A DNA stretch of 64,000 bases from Mytilus galloprovincialis (GCF_965363235.1 NC_134849.1:47996122-48060121); one strand, 5' to 3'. Positions 31,901 through 45,055 are shown, counted from the stretch's first letter. The notes: a model not told the origin generated them from the letters alone. Numbers and translations: made by a program.

Positions 31901-34554
31901 TACTTAAAAGAAACTGTTATTGTATGATTTAATATGAAGGATGTTGGAAGACATAAAAAAAATTAGTGCATAAACAAACTTTTTAATTTTGTAGTTTTTT
32001 TTCAAGTCTATTTGTAAAAATGAAATACAGGGTTGTACCAAAATACCGCCGTCTTATCGAGGGCACTGATAAATCACAAGGATTCATTCTATTTCGTTGA
32101 CACTACATTATCTGAATAAGTAAATTTACTTAACTAACATAAATCATCTTGTGAGATATGCCAACTCATCTAGTAAAACTATGGGTCTTTGTTTGAAAAG
32201 TAAAGTATGCTTAAATAGCTTTGGTGTCTTTTGTAAATTGGTTTTTGGTTTTAAAATTGATAAATAATGAACGGGATATATTAAGTTACTGATTTAGAAG
32301 CAAGCATTTAAAAATCAACTAATTCATCATCAACCTTTCGGGTATTAAAAAAAATAGGTTTTAACAGTAGTAAGAATACGACATTATCCTGGGACCACTT
32401 ATGGTTGGATTCTAGCGGGGGAACCGCCGCTACATGTACTGTAAACAATCTTTAAGACTTTCGACGAAACGATTTACCTATATTGATAGGGAGTCAAATA
32501 CCTTGCTCGGTTTTACTACTGGTGTGATACAAATTTATCCGAAATGTTGTCTGTTATATTTATAACACATGTACCAATGGTCCGAGGTTACCCGAACATA
32601 ATCAACAATAATTTTGGCTAATTTTGAAAAGCGTTTATTCTTTTTTTTTAAGTTAAGTATCTCTAATTTTAATTTAAAAAAAAAACTTTTTTGAATATGT
32701 CTCGTCTTATTAAAACTTATCTTCCAAGACATTGTTTATACCTAAAGCCGTATTTCTTTACTCGCTTAGAAGGATTGTAAAAGCTTCAACACGAGGCCTT
32801 AGCATACATATAATATATTAAGCATGTTTTATCTACAAGAAAATTATACATCACAATGGACAAACAAACAACGAAAAGAAAAACCGTGAACGATACAAAA
32901 AATTTTAAGGTTGAACAGGTGCTTCTGGACATTTAATTCTGCAAATTCCAACTAAATACTAAAAGTACTTATCCGTTGCATGAACGTATGTGGAGTAGTA
33001 TTAAAAATTATATCATTCAACAAATAACATTCTGTGTGAACTTTTAAATCGAATTAAGAAGATTTAAAAATTATGTTTTTACTAATTTTGATTCATATTC
33101 GAATTAAAAAGCAATCATACTTTAATAGTTTGAAGAGGTTAAAGTGGCACTTTAATGGTTGTTAGTTTCGATCAAAATTGGGGCATTAAAGTCAACTATT
33201 CCAGTAGATTTTGCTCCGTTATATAGAAGATATTTAAGTTAAGTTTTGTTTTCTTTTGAAATCTTGGTTATTTAAGGCATGAGTTTAAACCTTTTTTTTT
33301 ATAAACATTTCTAGAGAAATTTAGTAGTGTATTAATAGACGTAATCGTACAGCGATTTGAGAATTTTTTTTCTAAAAATCCAAATCAAGCAGCTTTATGA
33401 TGTTATATAATATATACAGTGTGAACAATAAACGTTCAAATATCGTCTGCTATACAAAATAAACCAGGTGAATGTAATACACGAGACGATACTAACATGA
33501 TAAACGTATCATTAATGCACCTCTTTGTCTTCTTTAAAAGGTTCCTTTTGGTCCATTTATACTTCTTCTTTCTTCAAAATTTGAACATTTAAGGCGACTG
33601 TATCAAAATTGTACGGAAGAATACCCGGAGCTATAAAAAATTATTTCAGTGAGACGTCATGATGAAATACAGCTCTACATCTATAATAAGTTATTTAAAT
33701 AAGCCATCAGTTCGCTACTCAGTTTCAAAATAAAAAGCTTTTCATAATATCATTATATATAGATGGGTGATTAATAAAGAAACCAGAAGAGCGAGAGAAA
33801 AAAGATAGGCCAGTTTGCTTGTTTTCGAGATATTAGCAAGTGAAATTTGGACGGGAAAATATTCTCTCTGGATTTTTTTATACCTTTATCATTGAAAAGT
33901 TTAAGTTCTCAAAAACTATCAAAAAGTAACAAAGATTTTAGAAAACTTTTATAGATGGTTTACAATTAAATATGTAAAAGATTGATGAAAAGAAAAATGG
34001 GGGTTAATGCGCAAATTTTTTTAAGGCATTCAAATGGATAAAACCAAAGGATTCCGAAAATCTGACAAAATCTCCAAAATATGACGAGCGAACATCCTTG
34101 ATATTAAAATCCTTAAAATTGATGACCATATGAAGTGGTCAATAATCAATATCAATACTCGTGACCTCGTCTAGTATTAAATCACTTGATTTCACTGTTT
34201 ATTGTTTACGTTCATTTTATTTTTTTAATCTTAAGACCGATTAAAATGCAAATATTCTAATACATAATATGTTACTCAAGGTTGTAAACAAATTATAATG
34301 TGTGACGTCATATGTATGATGATAGACCAAAGCCTTGAAATACAGCTATAATTCATTAAGCCATTATAAAGTCTTAAATTAAGTAAAATCAAAATTCGCA
34401 ATTTATGAATGTTGCCAAACCAATGCATAAGCTGAATTACAAATTTTAAGGAACAATTTTAAAGGAATACGTTATCAAAGAAAACATCTAACTTGCGGGA
34501 AATAATTAATTCAATACATACGTTATGTTCCTCTAATATATTTCATGATGGTAT
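28933..34554. other. Gene-poor stretch, nothing supportable
   Basis: About 5.6 kb of AT-rich sequence. No exon with coding-like composition, RNA gene or repeat end could be defended. A poly(T) run lies at 30354-30375. The longest open frame (67 codons, 30010-30213) has no protein-like pattern. Confidence 0.4.
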
Positions 34555-34747
34555 AATACTGAACCCCTAACAGCAGGGATTGTGCTTGATATTCATATGA
34601 TGAAGTCATAATCTTTCAATCAGTTTAATTGAGGTCTGGAGCTGGCATGTCAGTAACTGCTAGTAGTCTGTTGTTATTTATGTATGATTGTCATTTTGTT
34701 CATTTTCTCTTGTTTCATATTCTGACATCGGACTCGGACTTATCTAA
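34555..34747 (+). repeat. Family D repeat, left part
   Basis: Runs from 'actgaacccctaacagcagg' to 'atcggactcggacttatcta'. It continues at 36223 after a 1475-bp insertion; the joint is consistent with the uninterrupted stretch at 45.8 kb ('gactcggtcttcgtttaaac'). Confidence 0.7.
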
Positions 34748-36222
34748 AGCCCCAGTCCCACTAGACCACGATCACACCACACTCACCGCGATCTAAAATA
34801 AATTCAGATCGTGGTGAGGTCGCGGTATGAGCGGCATGAAAATATAAATTTTCGTTGCTTTCACGATGCTACTACGTCCTCATTACGCTTCTACAACGAT
34901 CCCGCTACGACTATATGACGTTCTCACTGCGCTTATTCTGCGACCTCACTACGCTTATCAAGATCTTTCTACGCTCATCACGTTCTCACTACGACCCCGA
35001 GTTAACCGATTGCAACACGATCTTACCACGCTTCTACTGCGATTATAGCACGTTCTTACCACGATTATACTTCGTTCATACCGCAATCTCTCTACGTTTT
35101 CAGCAATAACGTCAACATCGTGTTCCATATTAATAAAGTTCCATTCCTTATATTTCTGATTAATACGTAGATTTCTATGAAACAAAACAACGCTAGCCAT
35201 GCCATCAAAATCTACTAGAACACGTGGGTGTGGTGGTAGGAGTTGATGATAGGCAAATGGAGCTCTGATAGTAACGAATCCTGATCCAGCAGAGATGTCG
35301 GACCGACCAATCAAAACCTAAATTACAACCTTTGCTGGTCCATCAAGCTCAAATGACGATATTTTAGTTAACGATAGCAGAGATGAAACAGATGTGTCAA
35401 TAGATATAGGAAGATGTGGTATGAGTGCCAATGAGACAACTTTCCATCCAAGTCACAATTTATAAAAGTAAACCATTATAGGTCAAGGTACGGTCTTCAA
35501 CATGTAGCCTAGGCTCACACCGAACAGCAAGCTATATAAAGGGCCCCAAACTAGTAGTTTTACTAGTGTAAAACCATTCAAACGGGAAAACCAACGGTCT
35601 AATCTATATAAAAACGAGAAGCATGGTTGAGCCGTTAGAGAAATGGCTAGAAGTACTAATTACATACAGAGAAACAAAACCTGGAGAGATTTGATATATT
35701 TTATGTGAAAATGACAATGAGAATGATGGTCGTAGTATGAACGTAGTGAGGTCGTAAGAAGAGCGTGATGAGGACGGCAAGGGCGTGCTAGAATCGTAAC
35801 TGTGGTCTTGAATAGCGTGGTGTAAACGTGGTATGGTCGTAGTGGAAGCGTAGTTGGGTCGCGGTGAGAACGTAATGGTCGTAGTGAGGTCGTAATAACG
35901 TCGCTGTGAGATCGTAGCGCAGTCTCTCCGAATAGAATCACGCTTTCACTACGCTCTCGCTACGATGGTACAGCGACCTTTGCGATCTTAACACGACCTT
36001 ACTGCGCTCTCACTACGCCTCTACTACGACCTGATTTCACTACGACCGCACCACGATTGTTTTGAACATGTTCAAAGTTGGCCATGATCATCACGATCTT
36101 GAAAAGCTCACCACGACCGTGATACGACCTTACTGCGATCTACACGATCGTACTACGATCATCAAAATTTGCATTTTTTTCACAGATCGTAGTGCGATCG
36201 TGGCCTAGTGGGACTGGGGTAT
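34748..36222. mobile_element. TIR DNA transposon, PIF/Harbinger-like by target site
   Basis: The inverted ends are 'ccccagtcccactagaccac' and the complement of 'gtggcctagtgggactgggg'. The flanks carry TAA on both sides (34745-34747 and 36223-36225), the 3-bp TWA target typical of PIF/Harbinger. Both arms (34.80-35.10 and 35.72-36.20 kb) are dense in degenerate 'cactacgac' words and their complement. The core has a minus-strand frame of about 80 codons (35073-35314) that I do not recognise, plus a family A copy. No transposase is visible, so it is non-autonomous. Confidence 0.7.
35400..35640 (+). repeat. Family A repeat inside the TIR element
   Basis: Starts 'ataggaagatgtggtatgag', then 'gccaatgagacaac', 'acggtcttcaacatg', 'aaccattcaaacgggaaaac'. 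It is a subfamily distinct from the 19.4-kb copy. It is nested inside the Harbinger-like element. Confidence 0.75.
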
Positions 36223-36640
36223 TAAACTGAGTTTTACTGTGCGTATTGTTGTGAGTTTGTTTTTCTACATTGGCTAGAGGTAAAAGGGAGGGGCCCGGGG
36301 GGGGGGGGGGTTGAAATCTAAAAAAAAACATGTTAAACCCCGCCGCAGTTTTTCAAATGTCCCAAAAGGAGTCTCTGGACTTTGTTAGTCTGGTACGATT
36401 TTTACATTTAGTTTCTTGTGTATAATTCGGAGTTTATTATGACGTCCATTATCACTGAACTAGTATGCATATTTGTTTAAGGGTCAGCTGAAGGACGCCT
36501 CCGGGTGCGGGAGTTTTTAGCAACATTGAAGACCCATTGGTGGTCTTCGGCTGTTGTGTGCTTCATGGTCGGGTTGTTGTCGCTTTGACACATTCCATAT
36601 TTCCATTCTCAATTTTATTTTATTTTCATATAACGAGTAA
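36223..36640 (+). repeat. Family D repeat, right part
   Basis: Continues from 'attaaactgagttttactg' through 'aaacatgttaaaccccgccg' and 'ggacgcctccgggtgcggg' to 'gacacattccatatttccat'. A G-run of 14 lies at about 36297-36310. The end block recurs inverted at 46.0 kb. Confidence 0.7.
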
Positions 36641-36644
36641 ATTT

Positions 36645-37565
36645 GCACCATTTAAAATTTACGTTTTTGGGGTGTTTCATAAAATCTGTGCTTGTCAGTA
36701 TATCATTAACTATTCTTGTGGGTATTTCATAAAACTGTCTTTTTGGGATGTTTCATAAAACTGTGCTTGTCAGTATTTCATAAAACTGAGTAATTGGGGT
36801 GATTCATAAAAACTGTACTTGTTGGTATATCATTAACTATGCTTGTGGGTATTTCATAAAACTGAGTTTTTGGGGTGTTTCATAAAATCTGTGCTTGTCA
36901 GTATATCATTAACTATGCTTGTGGGTATTTCATAAAAGTTTTTTGGGTGTTTCATAAAACTGATTTATTTGGGGTGTTTCTTAAAAACTGTGCTTGTTGG
37001 TATTTCATAGAAACTGTGCTTGTGAGCATTTCATAAAACTGAGTATTTGGGTTTTTCATAAAAAATGTGCTTATGAGTATTTCATTAAACTGAGTATTGG
37101 GGTATTTAATAAAATCTGTGCTTGTCGGTATATCATTAACTATGCTTGTGGGTATTTCATAAAACTGAGTTTTTATGGTGTTTCATAAAAACTGTGCTTG
37201 TGAGTATTTCATAAAACTGAGTTTTTGGGGTATTTTATAAAAACTGTGCTTGTGAGTATTTCATTTAACTGAGTTTTGGGGTATTTCCTAAAATCTGTGC
37301 TTGTTGGTATTTCATAAAAACTGCGCTTGTTGGTATTTCATTAAAACTGTGCTTGTGAGTTTTTTTTATAAAACCTGAGTTTATGGACATTTCATAAAAT
37401 CTTTGTTTATGGATATTTCATAAAATCTGTGCTTGTGAGTATTTAATAAAACTGAGTTTTGGGGTATATTTCATAAAACTGAGTTTTGGGGTATATTTCA
37501 TAAAAACTGACTTGGCCATATTTCATAAACTGTGTTTTTGTGTATTTCATTAAAAAAAACTGTGA
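36645..37565 (+). repeat. Degenerate minisatellite, unit about 25 bp
   Basis: Some 35 imperfect units alternate between 'tatttcataaaactgag' and 'tttcataaaatctgtgcttg' forms, so a higher-order unit of two to four monomers is likely. It starts right after the family D repeat. Confidence 0.85.
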
Positions 37566-38510
37566 TCATGCGAAATACAGAAAACAATACAAAGAATGAG
37601 AGCTAGAAAGATGACTGTGTACACATATGCATGGATTTAAACTTTAATTAATCAATAAATCAATTGTCTTGATACAGAATTGGTAAAAATCAAATCAGAC
37701 ATATATACACGACATCACTAAGATGAAGTTACTAAATCTGGAAAGTTTAGATGAAAATGCTATTTGTACAGTTTACAAAAACAAAAATCTTTATCAAACA
37801 TTTATCGAATGTATCTCTTGTTATGCTGTTATTATATTTTGATATACTTGTACGTTGTCTTATCTGTTGCTGGGTAATCATTTCACACTTTGCTTCTAGT
37901 ATTCTCATTTGGGAAGTTGTTTTAATGAAATACTTAGAACTTCTTTAACCGTTATATTGATCTGTTTCCAAGGAGTGAACGTTATGATAACTTGTTGTGT
38001 CAAAGATTGCCATTACTTACCAAAATAAATAAACTAATTAAAGTTGAACGTTCAATTGTAATGTGAAACATATTTGACAACTTTAAAATTAACAGACGAA
38101 GAGTACAGAGAGTTTAACTGATAGTTTGAAGTGGCTTTTGAACAGGTATACGTTTAAATCATCATTGTTAGGTTGGATGTTATTTAGTGTCATCGTGTCT
38201 TATAATGATAAATCATTTCTTATCAAAAATATTTAGTCCAGATTTTAATGGATTTGACAGACACAGAAAGCTAATTGTCAAAAATCAATTTAATATTGAA
38301 GAATGAGTAAATAGTAATCTTTATATAGTAAAAATAAGTCAATGACTGACAAACAATAATAAAAGTATGACAATAAGTAATAAAAGAAAATACAATTTAG
38401 TAATAAAACAAGTACATCTGTTATTGTGCAAAGTTATCAGTGGTGTATAAACAGAGCTGAGATACAGAGTAGTGCAGACCATTACTGCTAGAGAGTGAAA
38501 CATAGGTCTT
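37566..38510. other. Spacer between two minisatellites
   Basis: AT-rich, no gene or repeat recognised. Confidence 0.35.
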
Positions 38511-39590
38511 TGCATTACTAGATTGTATATTCTTCTAGGCAACATATGTCTGTACATTACTAGATTGTATATTCTTTTAGGCAACATATGTCTGTGCATT
38601 TCCTAGACTGTTTATTATTCTAGGCAACATTTGTATGTGCATTACTAGATTGTATATTATTCTAGGCAACATATGTCTTTGCATTACTAGATTGTATATT
38701 CTTCTGAGCAACATATGTCTGTGCATTTCCTAGATTGTATATTATTCTAGGCAACATATGTCTGTGCATTACTAGATTGTATATTATTCTAGGCAACATA
38801 TGTCTGTGCATTACTAGATTGTATATTATTCTAGGCAACATATGTCTATGCATTACTAGATTGCATATTCTTCGCAACATATGTCTGTGCATTACTAGAT
38901 TGTATTTCATTCTAGGCAACATATGTCTGTGCATTACTAGATTGTATATTCTTCTAGGCAACATATGTCTGTGCATTACTAGATTGTATATTCTTCTGAG
39001 CAACATATGTCTGTGCATTACTAGATTGTATATTCTTCTAGGCAACATATGTCTGTGCATTTCCTAGATTGTATATTATTCTAGGCAACATAGGTATGTG
39101 TATTACTAGATTGCATATTCTTCTAGGCAACATATGTCTGTGCATTACTAGATTTTATATTATTCTAGGCAACATATGTCTGTGCATTACTAGATTGCAT
39201 ATTCTTCTAGGCAACATATGTCTTTGCATTACTAGATTGTATATTATTCTAGGCAACATATGTCTGTGCATTACTAGATTGTATATTATTCTAGGCAACA
39301 TAGGTCTGTGCATTACTAGATTGCATATTCTTCGCAACATATGTCGGTGCATTACTAGATTGTATATTCTTCTCGGCAACATATGTCTGTGCATTACTAG
39401 ATTGTATATTATTCTAGGCAACATAGCTAGGTCTGTGTATTACTAGATTGCATATTCTCCGCAACATATGTCTGTGCATTACTAGATTGTATATTATTCT
39501 AGGCAACATATGTCTATGCATTACTAGATTGTATATTATTCTAGGCCACATATGTCTGTGCATTACTAGATTGTATATTCTTCTTTAAAT
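38511..39590. repeat. 42-bp minisatellite, about 25 copies
   Basis: The unit contains 'ggcaacatatgtctgtgcat', 'tactagattgtatatt' and 'attcta', with occasional shorter units lacking 3-6 bases. As 42 is divisible by three, open frames of 86 to 132 codons exist on both strands ('GNICLCITRL' on plus, 'MHRHMLPR' on minus). The mirrored frames and the lack of any flanking start or exon context argue against coding. Confidence 0.93.
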
Positions 39591-40770
39591 ACAGGGGTTT
39601 TTTCGCATTTATAAATTCATGTTACCAGTTAAGTGTTAAATCTACAAAAGTGACATGAATGAGCACCTTTGGTTTCTAAGTTACTATGTTTTATTGAGTT
39701 ACATTTGAAAAGCACAGTAAAAATATATGTATACCTTTAATCTATGTTTCTGTCTGAGATTATGTCTTGTGTCTTCAAGCCATAAGTATTTTATCGAAAC
39801 GTCTGCACTTTTCTCCATATAGTATTTTTTTTACGTTTTTTTCAGTCTGTATTTGGAATCTTTAAACAACAATGTGCACTACAAGTTCAGAAAGGAAAGA
39901 TATTTCGACAACATATATTCACCTCGTATCTCAAATCTAGTTTACTGCAAAAATTATGTCCATGTGATATTTATCCCAAGTTCGATATTTCCCGTAATCT
40001 AAAAAGTGGAATAATTGCGTGACAGTATTATATCGTGCATATGAGGCATGTCGTCTTAGTAATATCAATATATCTAATTCCTTAGGCATGTTAGAATAAA
40101 CATTTAAAATTTATCTTCATCAGCCACCCCACAGACCCAATTAACAGAAAGGATTTCCGTATGCATATTGAGATAAGATAAGTATCTAAAATCTGTCTGC
40201 CTCAGAAACCCCACAGATCAAAGAAAGGAAATACTAAACAAGTTTGAGAGATTTGTCTTAAAGCAGTATAACGATTAAAGACTTAAGTTAATATTTTTTG
40301 CATGAAAGGTTACAAGTTAAGTTAAAATAAAACAATGACAAAGGACGTACCAGAAGCTTGTGTACTCATGTGTCTATGGTTTTCGTTTAATTTTTAGAAG
40401 AGCGGGCACTAAGATGTACAACAGTTTAATGACTAGAGTAATTTGACGATAAATATAAAAAAGAAAGTTTAAGGGTTAAACAGTACATGTCTATCATTTT
40501 GCACAGTACACGATTAATAATGGCCTTATATCACGAATTCTTAGTTCTTAATTGTTCTTAAAAAGATTTGAGGTTAGCTGTACCGGTTTTGGTACGTGAT
40601 ATTATCGACACAGAAAGAGTCCATTCATAGCACCTTTAACAATTTATTGTAAGTCTAAGTCAACCAAGAAATTAACTGTTATTCATACAGAAACTTCTCT
40701 TTTCTTATGCACTTTTGGTCAGTCGAGTAGGTTTCTGATATCCATCCCGTGTACTTGAACAAATACTACA
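39591..40770. other. Spacer, nothing recognised
   Basis: AT-rich sequence. Two short phrases, near 40120 and 40200, resemble each other ('catcagccaccccacag' and 'gcctcagaaaccccacag'), perhaps an old duplication. No gene. Confidence 0.35.
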
Positions 40771-41383
40771 GGACTTTTGCGCTTTTTTACCTGTAAAACG
40801 ATAGGACAATTGCACTTCAAATTCTATGGACATTTGCGCTTTTTACCTATATATAAGAGAACTTAGATGTTCAAAACTTGCAGACTATCTGACAGAAAAT
40901 TTGACAATTGAATCACGATTTACTTGACTCTTACTGCTATGTTCATCTTTTTTGAAGAGTATCATTGAACGACAGTCGGTGAATTACGTTATATTGATAA
41001 ACAGGCACCCTATTCAACAACTGAGAAAGAGAAACTTGATTTTTGTATTTGAAATGTTGACGACAAAACAGTCAGAAGAGATAACAAGAGCGAAATATTT
41101 TCACTCCTTAGGCTTCATATATTTAGCGAAAACTGACCTGTGATGACTGGGCGTGTTTTAAGTCTTTAGAATGTTTACTTTTAGCTGTATATATAAGCTT
41201 TTAAACATATAGCAAAGTGCTATGACCTGAATGTATCTGAATGTACTATGAAATACACTGTAAAATATTTTTAAACTGCCAGGTCAAGCCTGCCGGTCCA
41301 AAGCCGGTATAAAAGAGGAGGTAAGTGATTATTCCAAATATTGCAAAAGCTCAAATGTCCTATGTAAAAAGCGCAAATGTCCC
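40771..41383. mobile_element. Possible TIR element, about 613 bp
   Basis: The left side has 'ggacttttgcgctttttta' and, 70 bases on, 'ggacatttgcgctttttacc'. The right side has 'gtaaaaagcgcaaatgtcc', the complement of the second. Terminal inverted repeats are therefore present, but the exact ends and the target duplication are unclear. It has no coding content. Confidence 0.45.
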
Positions 41384-44300
41384 GCGCCGACATAAGCATT
41401 ATCATAACAGTGTGATGTTGAGGCCTAAACAGTTATATCTACGGTTTGACTTTGCTTTTGTAGAAGGCCGTTAAGTTGATTTATAGTAACTTACATTTGT
41501 AAATCAACTTCTTTTGTTCGCTGGTACGTTGTAGTTGTATCATTAGTAATCCTACCACATGTCCTTATTCTTATATTAACTTTTTTTATACTTCACGTCT
41601 GCGTTTGCAGTTATGTCAACTGAATTCAAATGAAACGGTTACATCATTCGAAAATTCAAAACTGAAAAACTGTGGAATTATTTCATTTCAAATCGTAATA
41701 AAATAAGGAATTATTAAACATTTTCGTGTCATTTTAAATAAAACAATATGATAAAACTGTATCATGTTAATCAAAATGGATCAAATGTTTTGTGAGACAT
41801 TAAACAGACAATCTCGAACGTCGTGTCATATCGATAAGCTGTATATCGAAAAAAATAAATGGATAATAATAAAAAAAAATTTGCTGTTTTGAAAAATAGG
41901 AAAAATCTAGTTCAATCTAGTAAATATCTGAGACTAATCAAGTATCTAAATGGGAAAGACAGCTTCAAATAAAATCAAAGGAATGTTCTCACATCGCATG
42001 ATATTATATATGTATTGTGAATATGTCTAATCTGATGTGTTTGAAAATAAACAATTCATAGAAAATTGTCCTTACTTTTCCTTCCTATCTGCTGATTATT
42101 TCAACCGCATAAATTATAGTTATTTTCTAAAAAGTACGTTTTATCTTGATATTGAGACAATTAAAGATGTGTTCTTTACGTTGCTAATGGTTAAGTATAC
42201 TGCTTGAAAAATCAAGAATGTCGCTCATGAATTCTTAATCAAACAACACCTATGAAAATGTAATCAAACCTTATAAGCGTAAACTTATAAATTATGCATA
42301 AGTCACGAATTCGTTCTTTACTGGATATTCTTCTCAGAAGCAGGTTTGAGTTTTTTTTCTATATTGCACCCATAACTATACCATATGTTTCAATGTCATT
42401 GTAACATCTGCAGAGGATCAAGTTATTGTCTTCTAATGTTTTCGTCAAACGACATTTCTGTTTTCCTCTTTATAGATGTTTAATCTTATGGGATAATATA
42501 CAAACGATGATGCATTATTTATATGTGAATCTGATGTTTCGGAAAAACGAGTTAAATTTTTCCATATTTAGAACAAAATACGCTACTCGGATTTTAACTA
42601 AAATAAATCTTCTTTTTTTCCGTATATGTTCCTTGCCTTGACGGTTATTTTTTTCCCACATACTCGTTAATAACGTTTGCATTCTCATTACAGTTGTACT
42701 TTTCACGAACAAAACCTATTGTATATCGTAATCTATCAATGATTGTTACATCTTAAATACTTCTCGCCGTGTGAAATTAAAATCACAAAATTAATATTTG
42801 AACTATTGTGAATGTACAAAAATGTATACCCCAATACCTAATGAGATTTTAACTGTGATTGCCTATTTTTATATGAAAGAAAATGTAACGACGGTCTACT
42901 CTCTCCTCATAATGATATATTTAAAATGCAATTAGTTAATATATTTATATCAAGTTTGATTGAAATTCGATGTTAAAGTAAAAACCCATTTCGTTTATAT
43001 AAGAAAGAATGAGTTGATACAGTATATGAATTGTACAACTTTTAATGATTTCACATATTAAGACAAGGTTCTTACAAAAGCTAAACTTCATGATATTTCT
43101 TTCAAAAAGTAATCAACAGTTTTCCCATGTAAAGTCAACACTTTTAAGCATTGAAGCGAAATAAAAATGTGAGATAACTAGATTGGTACAACATAAGATG
43201 AAATCAAGGGTGGTTTCTACATATTGTGTGTTGTAGCCTTCTTAAAATCAAGGATTTGTATCTTACTATACAAATCCTTGTTAAAATATAGCAATGAATT
43301 TTCATCATTATTTAAATCCGAAGTTTTTGGTAATTTATACGAAACTTTCAACGTCAATCAATATTAGATAAGTTTATTATGCACTTTACATTCTTGTTTT
43401 GACTTGTCATCATCTAGAATTGTATTTCTCTGGAATATATCATCAGTGTAGTAAACTGAGGATGTTACAAAAAATAAGTTCGTTTTAAAGGTTTGATTAT
43501 TCTCATACGTATTTGTTTATTTACACATCAAACTCTTGTAAATTAAAAAATGAAATACATATTATGGATTATAATTAATATACACAATTTATAATTAATA
43601 TACACAATTTATAATTAATATACATAATTCATAATTAATATACACGATTTATAATTAATGCATTTTTATTTCTCATGACATATGTTGGTTAATCTATTAA
43701 TAGTAGTTAACTGTAGATTTATATAATCATTTCTAATGTATTCTACAATCACTGTTTGGATGTGATATTTTCTAACGTAAGTTATTCTACTTATATATTG
43801 AAAATCGATTGATTGATTATAATCATTTATAATTAATGAAAGAATCTCGATCATTGTTAACAATCTGAAGCAGATTAATAATCTTTTGATTATATACCAA
43901 TCAGTACAAGACGTAAAACATTTTTTTTTTCAAAACGAGACTTCATAGTTTATGGGACTGGACATTGATTCAGCTAACATCTATGAAACTCTCATTCTTG
44001 TTAACGCTTGAATGTTTATGGTTAAACATATAACAACAAATATTTATCAGAGTACCTAAAAAGAGAATTTAACATAAGGATGACCTTCTCTTTATATATA
44101 CATGTATATAATTAGAAATGTAAATGCGCAAAATGGCAATATCAGTAGGTCAACTACAGATTATGATTAACATATAATTTACGATTGGTAGGTCAATATC
44201 TTTTAGGGCCTATAATATGTTAATGCGAAGTAAATTAAGAGTACACTTCAAATGATTTATACTTCTAGTTGAATTTTCTTAAAAACAAACATTTATCTAT

Positions 44301-44500
44301 TTAATTTCCCTAGTTCTTTGTAAATAATTTGTCGATCTTTTACTAAATCTTTTAAATATCTATGGTCAAGTTAAAACGTTTTTTTTAACTTATTATGAAT
44401 AAAAAGAAACACAAAAGACATCTAGAATTCTACGTACTAAGTATAATATATGGTATTTCTGAATAAATTCAACTGACACTTTTAAAGATTTGGCAATGGT
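41384..44500. other. Gene-poor stretch with small repeats
   Basis: No gene was found. It holds a perfect 13-bp hairpin at 43249-43280 and about five copies of a 20-bp unit ('ataattaatatacacaattt') at 43568-43660. Confidence 0.45.
43568..43660 (+). repeat. 20-bp tandem array, about five copies
   Basis: The unit is 'ataattaatatacacaattt' with one or two changes per copy. Confidence 0.85.
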
Positions 44501-44519
44501 TTTGTAACTTACAAAACCA

Positions 44520-45055
44520 TTAGCACATTGCAACTGACAACTATTGAACGGTAACAGGCACATGTAAGATTAACACATAACAAAAGACAACCACTGCATT
44601 AGGCACATGAAACATTATCATATAACAAAAAGACAACCATTGAACGGTAACAGGCACATGAGCAGATAACAAATTTAAAGACAACCACTGCATTTAGCGG
44701 TAACAGGCACATGAAACATTAGTATATAACAAATTTAAAGACAACCACTGCATTGAACGGTAACAGGCACATGAAACATTAGCATATAACAAATTTAAAG
44801 ACAACCACTGCATTGAACGGTAACAGGCACATGAAACATTAGCATATAACAAATTTAAAGACAACCACTGCATTGAACGGTAACATGAACATGAAACATT
44901 GCCATGTAACAAAAGACAACCATTACCAGGCAAATAAAACATTAGCATATAACAAAAGACAAGAAAACTATTGACAACCATTGAACGATGACAGGCACAT
45001 GAACCATTAACATTAAATTATAACAAAAGACAACCATTGATCGGTAACTTGTGAA
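44520..45055 (+). repeat. 60-bp tandem array related to family A
   Basis: The central copies are perfect 60-mers containing 'aaagacaaccactgcattga' and 'acggtaacaggcacatgaaa'. Outer copies are shorter and diverged. The unit matches the family A segment at 19.64 kb ('acgacaaccactgaatta', 'ggacaggcacat'). Confidence 0.85.

Noticed and set aside
38662-39446. Open frames of 89-132 codons on both strands
   Set aside because: They are produced by the 42-bp minisatellite, whose length is divisible by three; no start context or exon signals.
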